DNA of 10,029 nt from an uncultured Oscillospiraceae bacterium. GTDB taxonomy: Bacteria > Bacillota > Clostridia > Oscillospirales > Acutalibacteraceae. The stretch lies in the NCBI GenBank assembly GCA_900555805.1, contig USMJ01000022.1, positions 1 to 10,029 of the forward strand, given 5' to 3'. The notes under the pieces were generated by a model. That model was not told the DNA's origin, made no database searches, and worked only from the letters and a program-made list of their open reading frames with translations. A program made the translations under genes and the position numbers. Positions 1-6,572 of this stretch are shown piece by piece (the stretch's first letter is position 1; every line of letters begins with the position of its first letter).

Positions 1-893
1 CCGCCATAAATATGGTTATCGGCGTTTCCGCGACGGGAAAACGCGTCATGACTTCGTCTTCGAGCCCCGGAATTTCCCTTAAGAGCGAAGGTATCTCGTA
101 CCTCGCAGGATGCGATCTTCCGGCTTTGGTCGTCAACGTTCAGAGAGGAGGACCCGGTCTCGGCGGAATTCAGCCGTCCCAGTCGGACTATTTCCAGTCG
201 ACAAAGGGCGGCGGACACGGCGACTACCGAAATATAGTTCTCGCTCCTGCGTCCGTTCAGGAAATGGCGAGCCTCACGGTCAAGGGCTTCGACCTTGCCG
301 ATAGATACAGAATGGTCGCCATGATCTTGGCCGACGGAACAATGGGTCAGATGATGGAACCCGTTTCGCTCGATATAGGCGAAGTTAAAGCCTATGAAAA
401 GCCGTGGGCGGTCACGGGAACAAAATGCGAAAGAGAGCATAATATAATCAACTCACTCTACCTCAAGCCCGAACAGCTCGAAGAGAAGAATTTCGAGAGG
501 TACGAGAAATATAAAGCGGTCGAAGAGAACGAAACCATGTTCGAAGAATATCTCACAGAGGACGCCGAGATCTGCGTCGTCGCGTTCGGCATAGCCGCGA
601 GAGTGGCGAAAAACGCCATAAACGAAGCGAGAAGCAGGGGGCTGAAGGTCGGAATGATCCGCCCGATAACGCTGTGGCCGTTCCCGAAAAAGCCGCTTGC
701 CGCCGCGGCGGATAAGTGTAAGGCGTTCGTCTCGGTCGAGATGAACATGGGTCAGATGATAGAGGATATCGAGCTTGCGATAAGATGCAGAAAGCCTGTT
801 CTGCTTTGCAACAGGGTAGGCGGAATGATACCCACGCCCGAAGATGTTCTCTCTAAGATAGAAGAAGCTGATAAAATCGGAGGTGCGAAATAA
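1..893 (+). CDS. vorB: 2-oxoacid:ferredoxin oxidoreductase, alpha subunit (VorB-like), 5' partial
   Basis: Alpha subunit of a 2-oxoacid:ferredoxin oxidoreductase, the cytoplasmic enzyme that turns branched 2-oxoacids (or 2-oxoglutarate) plus CoA into acyl-CoA, CO2 and reduced ferredoxin. The frame is open from the window edge (codons GCC ATA AAT precede the first ATG at 12), and residues A-I-N before that Met fit the family, so the gene is cut and the Met at 12 is internal. About 296 codons are visible against a usual 350-360, so roughly 60 N-terminal residues are missing. Family motifs seen: [17 protein letters not shown] near the start, [35 protein letters not shown], and GQMMEP. The second half holds the transketolase C-terminal-like domain ([23 protein letters not shown]). 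The stop overlaps the next start (TAATG). The family is certain; VOR against KOR specificity is inferred from similarity to VorB-type proteins and from the ilvE neighbour. Confidence 0.93.
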   Translation, partial: AINMVIGVSATGKRVMTSSSSPGISLKSEGISYLAGCDLPALVVNVQRGGPGLGGIQPSQSDYFQSTKGGGHGDYRNIVLAPASVQEMASLTVKGFDLADRYRMVAMILADGTMGQMMEPVSLDIGEVKAYEKPWAVTGTKCEREHNIINSLYLKPEQLEEKNFERYEKYKAVEENETMFEEYLTEDAEICVVAFGIAARVAKNAINEARSRGLKVGMIRPITLWPFPKKPLAAAADKCKAFVSVEMNMGQMIEDIELAIRCRKPVLLCNRVGGMIPTPEDVLSKIEEADKIGGAK

Positions 894-1648
894 TGTCAGT
901 TGTATTTGATAAACCGAAAGCTCTCACCGACGCGGTTCTCCACTACTGCCCGGGCTGCACTCACGGAATTATCCACCGACTTATCGCCGAGGTCATAGAC
1001 GAACTCGGAATCGAGGGTGAGACAATAGGCGTCGCCTCGGTCGGCTGCTCCGTTATGGCGTATGACTATTTCACCTGCGACTTCGTTCAGGCGGCGCACG
1101 GCAGAGCGCCTGCGCTCGCGACGGGCATAAAAAGAAGCGATCCGACCAAGGTCGTTTTCACATATCAGGGCGACGGCGATTTAGCCGCTATCGGAACCGC
1201 TGAGACCGTCCATTCGGCGGCTCGCCGCGAAAATATAACCGTCATTTTCGTCAACAACGCCATCTATGGCATGACGGGCGGTCAGATGGCGCCGACGACC
1301 CTTCCGGGTCAGGTCACGCAGACTTCGCCCTACGGCAGAGACGTAAGCACTGTCGGATATCCCGTCAAGGTCTGCGAAATGCTTTCGAATGTCGACGGAG
1401 CGGCTTATCTTGAGAGGGTCGCCGTCAACAACGTCAAGAATGTCAGAAACGCCAAGCGAGCCATCAAAAAGGCTTTTCAAAATCAGCTTGACGGAAAGGG
1501 CTTTTCACTCGTTGAGGTACTCTCGACCTGTCCGACGAACTGGGGAATGACGCCTCAGAACGCGCTTGACTGGGTCGACGAAAAAATGATACCCTATTAT
1601 CCGCTCGGAGTTTATAAAGACATATATGCGAAGGAGGAGTCAAAATGA
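893..1648 (+). CDS. vorA: 2-oxoacid:ferredoxin oxidoreductase, beta (TPP-binding) subunit
   Basis: Beta subunit, which binds thiamine pyrophosphate and a [4Fe-4S] cluster and performs the decarboxylation. The protein is 251 residues, normal for the family. Visible motifs are CPGCTHG (Cys19 and Cys22, cluster ligands in this family), the TPP/Mg signature GDGD at residues 93-96 closed by NN at 121-122, and the downstream [12 protein letters not shown] segment. A further Cys in STCPTNWGM (about residue 213) fits the remaining cluster ligand region. The ATG at 893 shares its A with the TAA of the alpha gene, and the upstream GGAGGTG at about 879-885 is a good ribosome binding site. The gene overlaps the gamma gene by four bases (ATGA). 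Such coupling suggests matched amounts of subunits. The symbol follows common VOR naming; korB would be equally defensible without biochemical data. Confidence 0.93.
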   Translation: MSVVFDKPKALTDAVLHYCPGCTHGIIHRLIAEVIDELGIEGETIGVASVGCSVMAYDYFTCDFVQAAHGRAPALATGIKRSDPTKVVFTYQGDGDLAAIGTAETVHSAARRENITVIFVNNAIYGMTGGQMAPTTLPGQVTQTSPYGRDVSTVGYPVKVCEMLSNVDGAAYLERVAVNNVKNVRNAKRAIKKAFQNQLDGKGFSLVEVLSTCPTNWGMTPQNALDWVDEKMIPYYPLGVYKDIYAKEESK

Positions 1649-2187
1649 GCGAAACCTGCCATCTGCTCTTCGCCGGCTTCGGCGGACAGGGCATACTTTT
1701 CGCAGGGAAGTTCCTTGCGTACAAAGGATTATTAGACGGAAAACAGGTCAGCTGGCTCCCGTCCTACGGCCCCGAAATGAGGGGCGGAACGGCAAACTGT
1801 TCGGTCATCGTCAGCGGCGCTCCGATCGGCTCGCCCATAGTCGACAGACCCGACGTTCTTGTCGCGATGAATTTGCCCTCGCTTGATAAGTACGAGGAAA
1901 GTGTCGTAAAAGGCGGAAAAATATTCGTCGATTCCACACTTGTGACGAGAAAGGTCGGAAGAAAAGATGTCGAAGTTTACTACGTTCCGGCAACTCGGAT
2001 TGCCGAGGAAAACGGCATGAAAACGCTCGCGAACATGATAATCACGGGCAAAGTCCTGAAAGAGGTCGGCGGCTTTTCTATGGATAACGCCGAAGCGGCG
2101 CTCGAAAAAGTCGTTTCAGCCAGACACCGCGATCTTCTGACCGTCAACGCCAAGGCAGTCGCAATAGGATATGAATTTGAGGAGTAA
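1645..2187 (+). CDS. vorC: 2-oxoacid:ferredoxin oxidoreductase, gamma subunit
   Basis: Gamma subunit of the same oxidoreductase, 180 residues, the usual length for a separate gamma chain. The diagnostic N-terminus [17 protein letters not shown] (residues 9-25) and the block [18 protein letters not shown] (40-57) mark the family domain that joins the alpha and beta chains in the CoA-binding part of the enzyme. The start ATG overlaps the beta stop as ATGA and is preceded by AAGGAGGAG at about 1630-1638, a strong ribosome binding site inside the end of the beta gene. The small delta/ferredoxin subunit (two [4Fe-4S]) found in four-subunit versions is not downstream; it may lie upstream of the window, as in D-A-B-C orders. 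The gene stops three bases before the amidase gene. Confidence 0.93.
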   Translation: MSETCHLLFAGFGGQGILFAGKFLAYKGLLDGKQVSWLPSYGPEMRGGTANCSVIVSGAPIGSPIVDRPDVLVAMNLPSLDKYEESVVKGGKIFVDSTLVTRKVGRKDVEVYYVPATRIAEENGMKTLANMIITGKVLKEVGGFSMDNAEAALEKVVSARHRDLLTVNAKAVAIGYEFEE

Positions 2188-2190
2188 GCC

Positions 2191-2979
2191 ATGAAAGTCA
2201 GCAGTATACAGCTTGATATGAGATTTTGCGGCATTGAGTATAACTATGAACACGCGGAAAAGCTCATCAGAGAGACAAAGAAAAAAGAAGATCCCGATGT
2301 TATAGTCCTGCCCGAAACATGGACGACGGGATTTTATCCTACGCAGTCGCTTCCTGCGTACTGTGACAAAAACGGAGAGAAAGTCAAGGCGAAATTTTCT
2401 TCGCTCGCCGAAGAACTCGGCGTGAACATAGTCGCAGGAAGCGTCGCGACGCTCAAAAACGGCAAGGCGTATAACACCGCCTATGTCTTTTCGAGAAACG
2501 GCGAATGCGTCGCGGAATATGACAAAACGCACCTGTTCACGCCCATGAATGAGGATAAATTCTTCGAATTCGGCGATCATACCTGCACATTCACGCTCGA
2601 CGGCGTGAAATGCGGAATCGTTATCTGCTACGATATCCGCTTCCCCGAGCTTGCGAGAACGCTCGCTTTAAAGGGTGCCGAGATGCTTTTCGCCGTCTCG
2701 CAGTGGCCCGATAAGCGCATACCGCACCTTGAGGTTCTGACGAGGGCGAGAGCGATAGAAAATCAGATGTTCGTTGTCTGCTGCAACTCCTGCGGAAAAA
2801 CGCCGTCAACCGTTTTCGGCGGCTCGTCGCAGACCGTCGATCCCCTCGGCGTGATAATCGCGAAAGCAGGAGCTTCGGAAGAAGTCATAACCGCCGACTG
2901 CGATATCTCGGTCATTAAAGAAATCAGAGAATCCATAAACGTTTTCAAAGACAGGAAAACCGAAATCTATAAAATTTGA
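2191..2979 (+). CDS. Carbon-nitrogen hydrolase (nitrilase superfamily), omega-amidase-like
   Basis: A 262-residue cytosolic amidase of the nitrilase superfamily. The Glu-Lys-Cys catalytic triad is complete: E42 in LPETWTTGF, K112 in YDKTHLF, and C146 in GIVICYDIRFPE. Further family marks are FAVSQWPDKRIPHLEVLTRARAIENQ (about 168-192) and the GGSSQTVDPLG block near residue 211. The W after PET, the FTPMNEDKFFEFGD loop and the length resemble omega-amidase/YafV/Nit2-type enzymes, which hydrolyse the 2-oxoacid omega-amides formed when glutamine or methionine-cycle intermediates are transaminated (for example 2-oxoglutaramate to 2-oxoglutarate and ammonia). The specific substrate is an inference supported by the aminotransferase directly downstream. 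The ATG at 2191 has GAGGAG at 2178-2183. No truncation is seen. Other amidases of the superfamily remain possible. Confidence 0.88.
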   Translation: MKVSSIQLDMRFCGIEYNYEHAEKLIRETKKKEDPDVIVLPETWTTGFYPTQSLPAYCDKNGEKVKAKFSSLAEELGVNIVAGSVATLKNGKAYNTAYVFSRNGECVAEYDKTHLFTPMNEDKFFEFGDHTCTFTLDGVKCGIVICYDIRFPELARTLALKGAEMLFAVSQWPDKRIPHLEVLTRARAIENQMFVVCCNSCGKTPSTVFGGSSQTVDPLGVIIAKAGASEEVITADCDISVIKEIRESINVFKDRKTEIYKI

Positions 2980-2994
2980 AAAGAGGTCATACTT

Positions 2995-4071
2995 ATGAAA
3001 TACGAATATCCCGTCACAAGAACAACTCATCCGAAAGAAAAGCCCGATCAGACTAAGCTCGGCTTCGGTAAATATTTCACGGATCATATGTTTGTCATGG
3101 ACTATGACGAGGGTCAGGGATGGCATGACGGCAGGATAGTCCCCCACGAAAAGATACTCATTGAGCCTGCTTCATGCGTCCTTCACTACGCTCAGATGGT
3201 TTTCGAGGGCATGAAAGCCTATAAGACCCCGAGCGGAGATATTCAGCTTTTCAGACCCGACATGAACGCCAAGAGAATAAACAGAACGAACGACCGCATG
3301 TGCATACCGCACATAGACGAGGAACAGTTTGTTGACGCCGTCTGTCAGCTTATCAAGGTCGACGAGGACTGGGTTCCCTCCGCTCCGGGAACGGCGCTTT
3401 ATGTCAGACCGTTCATCTTCGCCGACGAAGTCTCGTTCAGCGTTCTCCCATCGAAGCATTATCACTTTATGGTCATACTCTGCCCCGTCGGTTCATACTA
3501 TGCGGCGAATGACGGAGGTCTCAGCACAACAAGAATTTTTGTCGAGGATGAATACATAAGAGCCGCTGTCGGCGGCACGGGCTACGCAAAATGCGGCGGC
3601 AACTACGCAGGCGGAATGAAAGCCTCGATGAAAGCCATGGAGCATCAGTGCAAGGACGTCCTCTGGCTTGATGCGGCAGAGCATAAATATGTCGAAGAGA
3701 TCGGCACATCGAACGCCTTCTTCATGATTGGCGACGAGGTCATTACCGCTCCTCTCGCAGGAACGATCCTTCCCGGTATCACAAGAGACTCGGTAATTCA
3801 GCTTCTTAAAAAGTGGGGCGTGAAGATCTCCGAGCGCCGACTTTCGATAGACGATGTCGTCAAAGCTTCGCGCGACGGTTCGCTCAAGGAAGTTTTCGCG
3901 AGCGGAACGGCGGCAGTCATTTCGCCGATAGGCTGGCTTTATTATAAAAACGAAGATCATCAGGTCGCCGACGGGAAGGTCGGTCCCGTCGCTCAGAAAC
4001 TCTACGATACGCTTTACGGTATGCAGACGGGCAAGGTTGAAGACGACATGGGCTGGACGGTCAAGATATAA
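2995..4071 (+). CDS. ilvE: Branched-chain amino acid aminotransferase
   Basis: A PLP-dependent fold-type IV aminotransferase that interconverts Leu, Ile or Val plus 2-oxoglutarate with the branched 2-oxoacids plus glutamate. It has 358 residues, the length of the longer bacterial/eukaryotic-type BCAT rather than the roughly 310-residue E. coli type. Motifs in order: LGFGKYFTDHMFVMDY (22-37), LHYAQMVFEGMKAY (63-76), FRPDMNAKRINRTNDRM (86-102), the Schiff-base lysine K199 in GTGYAKCGGNYAGGMKA, VEEIGTSNAFF with the conserved Glu at about 235, GTILPGITRDS (about 257), and FASGTAAVISPIG (from about 311). The ATG at 2995 follows AAAAGAGGTC, a fair ribosome binding site, 15 bases after the amidase stop. 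Next to a 2-oxoacid oxidoreductase, a catabolic (Stickland-like) role in feeding 2-oxoacids is likely, although biosynthesis is also possible. Confidence 0.95.
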   Translation: MKYEYPVTRTTHPKEKPDQTKLGFGKYFTDHMFVMDYDEGQGWHDGRIVPHEKILIEPASCVLHYAQMVFEGMKAYKTPSGDIQLFRPDMNAKRINRTNDRMCIPHIDEEQFVDAVCQLIKVDEDWVPSAPGTALYVRPFIFADEVSFSVLPSKHYHFMVILCPVGSYYAANDGGLSTTRIFVEDEYIRAAVGGTGYAKCGGNYAGGMKASMKAMEHQCKDVLWLDAAEHKYVEEIGTSNAFFMIGDEVITAPLAGTILPGITRDSVIQLLKKWGVKISERRLSIDDVVKASRDGSLKEVFASGTAAVISPIGWLYYKNEDHQVADGKVGPVAQKLYDTLYGMQTGKVEDDMGWTVKI

Positions 4072-4086
4072 TTCGGCGGTGGCGAA

Positions 4087-4881
4087 ATGATAATAGACGC
4101 GCACTGTCATATATACCCCGACAAAATAGCCGAGAAAGCGTCTCAAAGCACGGGACGTTTCTACGATCTTCCCATGAGATACGACGGCAGGGTCCCGACC
4201 CTGCTTGAATGCGGCGAAAGGGCAGGAATCGACAAATATATCGTCCAATCGGTCGCCACAACGCCGAAACAGGTCTCGTCGATAAATCACTTCATCGCTG
4301 ATACCGTCAGAGCGTACCCCGAAAAAATGATCGGCTTCGGAACGCTCCACCCCGACGGCGAGGATGTTGAGGGCGATGTCGAAGAGCTGATAAAGCTCGG
4401 ACTTCACGGTGTCAAGCTTCACCCGGATATTCAAAAATTCAAGCTTGACGATTACCGATGTCTGAAAATTTATGAGCTTTGTGAGAAAAATAAACTGCCC
4501 ATGCTTATACACACGGGCGACGGACGGTATGACTATTCGAACCCGAACAGGCTGATCCCGATACTCGAAATTTATACGGGACTTTCGATCGTCGGGGCGC
4601 ATTTCGGCGGCTGGTCGATCTGGGACGAAGCGTCGAAAAAACTCTGCAAGATAGAAAATTTTTGCGTTGACTGCTCGTCGGCGTTCTATGCGCTTGACGA
4701 TGAGACGGTCAAAAGAATTATTTCGCGGTACGGCGCCGACCGAGTGCTTTTCGGAACCGACTACCCGATGTGGGATCCGAGCGAGGAGCTGGCACGCTTG
4801 CGTTCACTCGGATTTGACAAGTCAGATATGGATAAGATCTTATATAAAAACGCAGTCGAGGCTTATTCGCTGAAGCTGTGA
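4087..4881 (+). CDS. Amidohydrolase family 2 (ACMSD-like TIM-barrel) metal-dependent hydrolase
   Basis: A 264-residue TIM-barrel metalloenzyme of the amidohydrolase-2 (ACMSD-like) group. The metal-binding set is visible: H6 and H8 in the N-terminal DAHCH, H112 in GVKLHPD, H142 in MLIHTGDG, H172 in VGAHFGG and D225 in LFGTDYPM. The length is normal for the short members. Related enzymes hydrolyse or decarboxylate carboxylated or cyclic substrates, and the substrate here cannot be read from sequence. The gene is last in the operon, 15 bases after ilvE, with GGCGGTGGC at about 4075-4083 as a modest ribosome binding site. Co-transcription suggests a linked job in amino-acid or 2-oxoacid breakdown, but this is inference. 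Six bases after the stop begins a strong 17-bp hairpin and then an insertion element, so any further downstream member of the operon has been cut off or never existed. Confidence 0.87.
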   Translation: MIIDAHCHIYPDKIAEKASQSTGRFYDLPMRYDGRVPTLLECGERAGIDKYIVQSVATTPKQVSSINHFIADTVRAYPEKMIGFGTLHPDGEDVEGDVEELIKLGLHGVKLHPDIQKFKLDDYRCLKIYELCEKNKLPMLIHTGDGRYDYSNPNRLIPILEIYTGLSIVGAHFGGWSIWDEASKKLCKIENFCVDCSSAFYALDDETVKRIISRYGADRVLFGTDYPMWDPSEELARLRSLGFDKSDMDKILYKNAVEAYSLKL

Positions 4882-4886
4882 AAGAG

Positions 4887-4922
4887 CCTGAGCCACGGAG
4901 CATTTATGCTCCGTGGCTCAGG
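4887..4922 (+). repeat. Perfect 17-bp hairpin after the catabolic operon
   Basis: Arms at 4887-4903 and 4906-4922 are perfect inverted copies (CCTGAGCCACGGAGCAT and its complement) separated by TT. The arms are GC-rich and begin six bases after the amidohydrolase stop. There is no T-tract directly after it; the sequence runs into TTGCTGACAA of the insertion element. It may be the stem of the operon's original terminator whose T-tract was displaced by the insertion, or part of the element's own end, since its right arm shares GGCTCAGG with the left terminal repeat. Confidence 0.75.
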
Positions 4923-4932
4923 TTGCTGACAA
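4915..4932 (+). repeat. IS left terminal inverted repeat (IRL)
   Basis: GGCTCAGGTTGCTGACAA. It is the reverse complement of 5939-5956 except for one position (T at 4923 against C). Its first eight bases are also the end of the right arm of the 4887-4922 hairpin, and its last four bases open the terminator stem at 4929. Confidence 0.82.
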
Positions 4933-4965
4933 AGTTCGTTTCAAAAGGAGCGAGCTTTGTTTTTT
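4929..4965 (+). terminator. Intrinsic terminator inside the IS left end
   Basis: Stem ACAAAGTTCG (4929-4938) pairs with CGAGCTTTGT (4951-4960), giving ten pairs with one T-G wobble, a 12-base loop, then six T residues (4960-4965). It reads on the + strand, so it would stop transcripts from the catabolic operon before they reach the transposase. Terminators at IS ends commonly shield the transposase from outside transcription. Confidence 0.7.
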
Positions 4966-4966
4966 C

Positions 4967-4995
4967 TGTACAAAAGCCAAGAAAAATGGTATAAG
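4967..4995 (+). promoter_or_regulatory. Candidate sigma-A promoter of the transposase
   Basis: A -35 box TGTACA (4967-4972, 4 of 6 consensus bases), a 17-base spacer, and a -10 box TATAAG (4990-4995, 5 of 6) lie immediately after the left-end terminator and about 25 bases before the transposase start. Position and spacing fit, but the -35 is weak. Confidence 0.5.
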
Positions 4996-5018
4996 CGATA
5001 CAGAAAAGGGTGATAAAA

Positions 5019-5876
5019 ATGTTACGAGAAACAAATGGACAGCAGTTAAAGTACGAGTTAGTGATGATAGATAATTTAGTGTCTGAAAATCATTTACTCA
5101 GGAAGATAGATAAGGTAATAGATTTCAGTTTTATCAATGAAATATGTAAACCGTACTACTGTGTAGATAACGGCAGACCCGCAATAGAGCCTGAAACACT
5201 TTTCAAAATGCTTTTTATCGGATATCTTTACGGAATAAGAAGTGAAAGAAGATTAGTAGAAGAAGTAAGAGTCAATGTAGCATATCGTTGGTTTTTATGA
5301 TATGCCCTTGAAGATAAAATACCCGACGCAAGTGTAATATGGCAGAATAGAATAAGAAGATTCAACGGAACGGATATACCCCAACAAATATTTGACAATA
5401 TAGTAAGACAGGCAATGAGTTATGGCTTGGTTGGAGGTAAAGTATTGTATTCGGACAGCACCCACCTGAAAGCAAGTGCAAATAAAAACAAGTTTGTGTA
5501 TATTTATCCTGAAAGAAACTATCTCGAATATACAACGACCAACAGACAAGGCTATAAAGAATACAAGTGTAAAAACGGCAGATGTATGAATTGTCCGAGC
5601 AGAGAACTGTGTTTAAGTGCAAAAGTAAAAACAAAAACACTCATAAGACATGTTTGGGAGGATTACAAGGATGAGTTTTACACATTTACACATACCGAAA
5701 TCGGTAAAAAGATATATTCAAGGAGAAAAGAAACAGTTGAGCGAAGCTTCGCCGACTCAAAGGAACTGTTTGGGCTACGCTATTGCAGAATGCGTGGTCT
5801 TTCAAAAGTTGCCGAACAATGCTTGCTCACGGCTGCTGCTCAGAATATGAAAAAAATAGCAATGTGTTGTGGATGA
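5019..5876 (+). pseudogene. IS1182-like transposase, inactivated by an internal TGA and loss of the central DDE region
   Basis: One reading frame runs from the ATG at 5019 to the stop at 5874-5876, interrupted only by TGA at 5298-5300. The ATG follows AAAGGGTGAT, a better start than the in-frame GTG at 5010. Residues before the TGA (NGRPAIEPETLFKMLFIGYL, then VNVAYRWFL) are the DUF772 N-terminal domain. After it come [17 protein letters not shown], the first catalytic Asp in [10 protein letters not shown], a Cys cluster ([15 protein letters not shown]) and the C-terminal [23 protein letters not shown] with the catalytic Glu. The stretch holding the second catalytic Asp, between SANKNK and FVYIYP, is absent: about 285 codons remain of an expected 450 or more. 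The TGA stands where relatives commonly have Gly (YRWFLG), so GGA to TGA is the simplest cause. The surviving frame after the deletion suggests recent decay. The protein cannot be catalytic. Confidence 0.85.
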
Positions 5877-5894
5877 TACATTGCTATTTCTTTT
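5854..5894 (+). terminator. Bidirectional terminator at the transposase 3' end
   Basis: Perfect 12-bp arms AAATAGCAATGT (5854-5865) and ACATTGCTATTT (5878-5889) enclose a 12-base loop that contains the transposase stop. They are followed on the + strand by CTTTTGTTTT. On the opposite strand the stem is followed by seven Ts (complement of 5850-5856), so it should also stop transcripts coming leftward into the element. Confidence 0.8.
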
Positions 5895-5912
5895 GTTTTA
5901 TCAAATATTTAA

Positions 5913-5937
5913 CCCTCGAATCATTGAGAATCGAGGG
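5913..5937. repeat. Subterminal hairpin in the IS right end
   Basis: CCCTCGA (5913-5919) and TCGAGGG (5931-5937) form a 7-bp stem with an 11-base loop, ending two bases before the right terminal repeat. It could be a secondary-structure element of the IS end or a remnant of a nested site. No T-tract follows. Confidence 0.5.
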
Positions 5938-5938
5938 C

Positions 5939-5956
5939 TTGTCAGCAGCCTGAGCC
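5939..5956 (-). repeat. IS right terminal inverted repeat (IRR)
   Basis: TTGTCAGCAGCCTGAGCC is inverted relative to 4915-4932, with 17 of 18 positions matching. Its last four bases also form the beginning of the hairpin at 5953-5982. Confidence 0.8.
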
Positions 5957-5982
5957 GCAAGCTGCTAAAGCGGCTTGCGGCT
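5953..5982. repeat. 9-bp hairpin abutting the IS right end
   Basis: AGCCGCAAG (5953-5961) and CTTGCGGCT (5974-5982) are perfect arms with a 12-base loop. The hairpin mirrors the situation at the left end, where a GC-rich hairpin also merges with the terminal repeat. Confidence 0.6.
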
Positions 5983-6006
5983 GTTTCCCCGTCGGGGAAA
6001 CCTTTT
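5983..6006 (+). terminator. Probable terminator between the IS and spoVAC
   Basis: GTTTCCCC (5983-5990), loop GTC, and GGGGAAAC (5994-6001) form a perfect 8-bp stem followed by C and four Ts (6003-6006). The T-tract is short, so it may be a weak terminator. It may once have served genes left of the insertion. Confidence 0.5.
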
Positions 6007-6032
6007 GCCGCCGACTTTTCAACTCGCCGTCA

Positions 6033-6072
6033 TATACAATTTTTTCCGAACGAACAGAAACAATTGTATAAT
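6033..6072 (+). promoter_or_regulatory. Candidate spoVAC promoter with overlapping dyad
   Basis: TATACAATT (6033-6041) and AATTGTATA (6062-6070) form a perfect 9-bp inverted repeat 20 bases apart. The right arm runs into TATAAT (6067-6072), a consensus -10 box, but no good -35 lies 17 bases upstream (TTCCGA). spoVA operons are transcribed by the forespore sigma factor sigma-G in Bacillus. A weak forespore-type pair (TGTATA 6065-6070, 17 bases, AAAAATA 6088-6094) also exists, though it would start transcription almost at the ribosome binding site. Which element is used cannot be decided from sequence. Confidence 0.35.
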
Positions 6073-6115
6073 TTTCGTCTTTCAGTGAAAAATATTCCCG
6101 TAAGGAGAGATGAAT

Positions 6116-6559
6116 ATGTCAGTTTCCAAAGACGAATACGGAAAAATGGCGGACAGGGCGTCGCCGCCGTCGCCTGTTCTGAAAAATTGCTGTTTTGCGT
6201 TTCTGATAGGCGGCTTTATATGCCTGCTCGGTGAAATAATCTTCGACCTTTGTAAGATGAAAGGCGTCGAGGAAAGCACCTGCCGAGCCATCGTTTCGAT
6301 GAGCCTTGTACTTTTGACGGCGATTCTGACCGGCATCGGAGTTTTCGACAAAATAGCCAAGTTCGCCGGCGCAGGTACAATGGTACCGATCACGGGCTTC
6401 GCAAATTCGATCGTTTCGCCTGCCATGGAGTTCAAGAGCGAGGGCGAGATCCTCGGAACGGCGGCGAATATGTTCAAAATCGCAGGCCCGGTCATAGTTT
6501 ACGGCTGTTCAAGCGCAGTGCTCTACGGACTTATAATCTATATTTTCAAGCTATACTAA
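6116..6559 (+). CDS. spoVAC: Stage V sporulation protein AC
   Basis: A 147-residue inner spore membrane protein. In Bacillus the SpoVA proteins load Ca-dipicolinic acid into the developing spore and release it at germination; SpoVAC behaves there as a mechanosensitive channel. The family signature KFAGAGTMVPITGFANSIVSPAMEFKSEGE (about 81-110) is nearly canonical. Hydrophobic segments lie at about 25-45 (FAFLIGGFICLLGEIIF), 59-75 and 118-145. The ATG at 6116 is preferred over the one at 6110 because AAGGAG at 6102-6107 is 8 bases from 6116 but only 2 from 6110. It is the first gene of the cluster here; spoVAA and spoVAB, present in Bacillus, are not upstream, which is usual in many Clostridia. 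The IS lies 160 bases upstream and does not touch the coding region. Confidence 0.95.
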   Translation: MSVSKDEYGKMADRASPPSPVLKNCCFAFLIGGFICLLGEIIFDLCKMKGVEESTCRAIVSMSLVLLTAILTGIGVFDKIAKFAGAGTMVPITGFANSIVSPAMEFKSEGEILGTAANMFKIAGPVIVYGCSSAVLYGLIIYIFKLY

Positions 6560-6572
6560 AGGGAGGAGAATT

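Larger units (their letters stand above)
4915..5956 (+). mobile_element. Degenerate IS1182-like insertion sequence (about 1.04 kb)
   Basis: The element is bounded by 18-bp terminal inverted repeats with a single mismatch (4915-4932 and 5939-5956). Inside are, in order, a left-end terminator, a promoter, a transposase pseudogene and a bidirectional terminator. Composition is plainly more A+T-rich than the flanking genes (AAA, AGA, ATA and TTT codons against GTC, CTC and GCC next door), consistent with transfer. The transposase is of the DUF772 plus DDE type found in the IS1182 group. Full-length members have transposases of roughly 450 or more residues, so the element has lost about 0.5 kb internally. 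No clear target-site duplication is seen at the outer edges. Exact boundaries are uncertain because the outer 8 bp of each repeat could instead be a palindromic target. Confidence 0.82.

Noticed and set aside
2116..2580. Minus-strand open frame of 154 codons
   Set aside because: It is antisense to the end of the gamma-subunit gene and the start of the amidase gene, with no ribosome binding site or protein features.
3493..4602. Long open frame (369 codons) on the minus strand
   Set aside because: It lies fully antisense to ilvE and the amidohydrolase, both of which have clear catalytic motifs. Its translation resembles no family and is rich in residues typical of antisense frames in GC-biased genes.
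5298..5300. In-frame TGA in the transposase read as a recoded codon (Gly, Trp or Sec)
   Set aside because: Several intact genes here end with TGA (beta subunit, amidase, amidohydrolase, subunit G/H), and no selenocysteine-type stem was sought successfully. The gene is already dead through loss of its central catalytic region.
5869..6234. Open frame of 121 codons running out of the IS into spoVAC
   Set aside because: It crosses the terminal repeat, three hairpins and the start of spoVAC in another frame. It is an accidental opening with no family resemblance.
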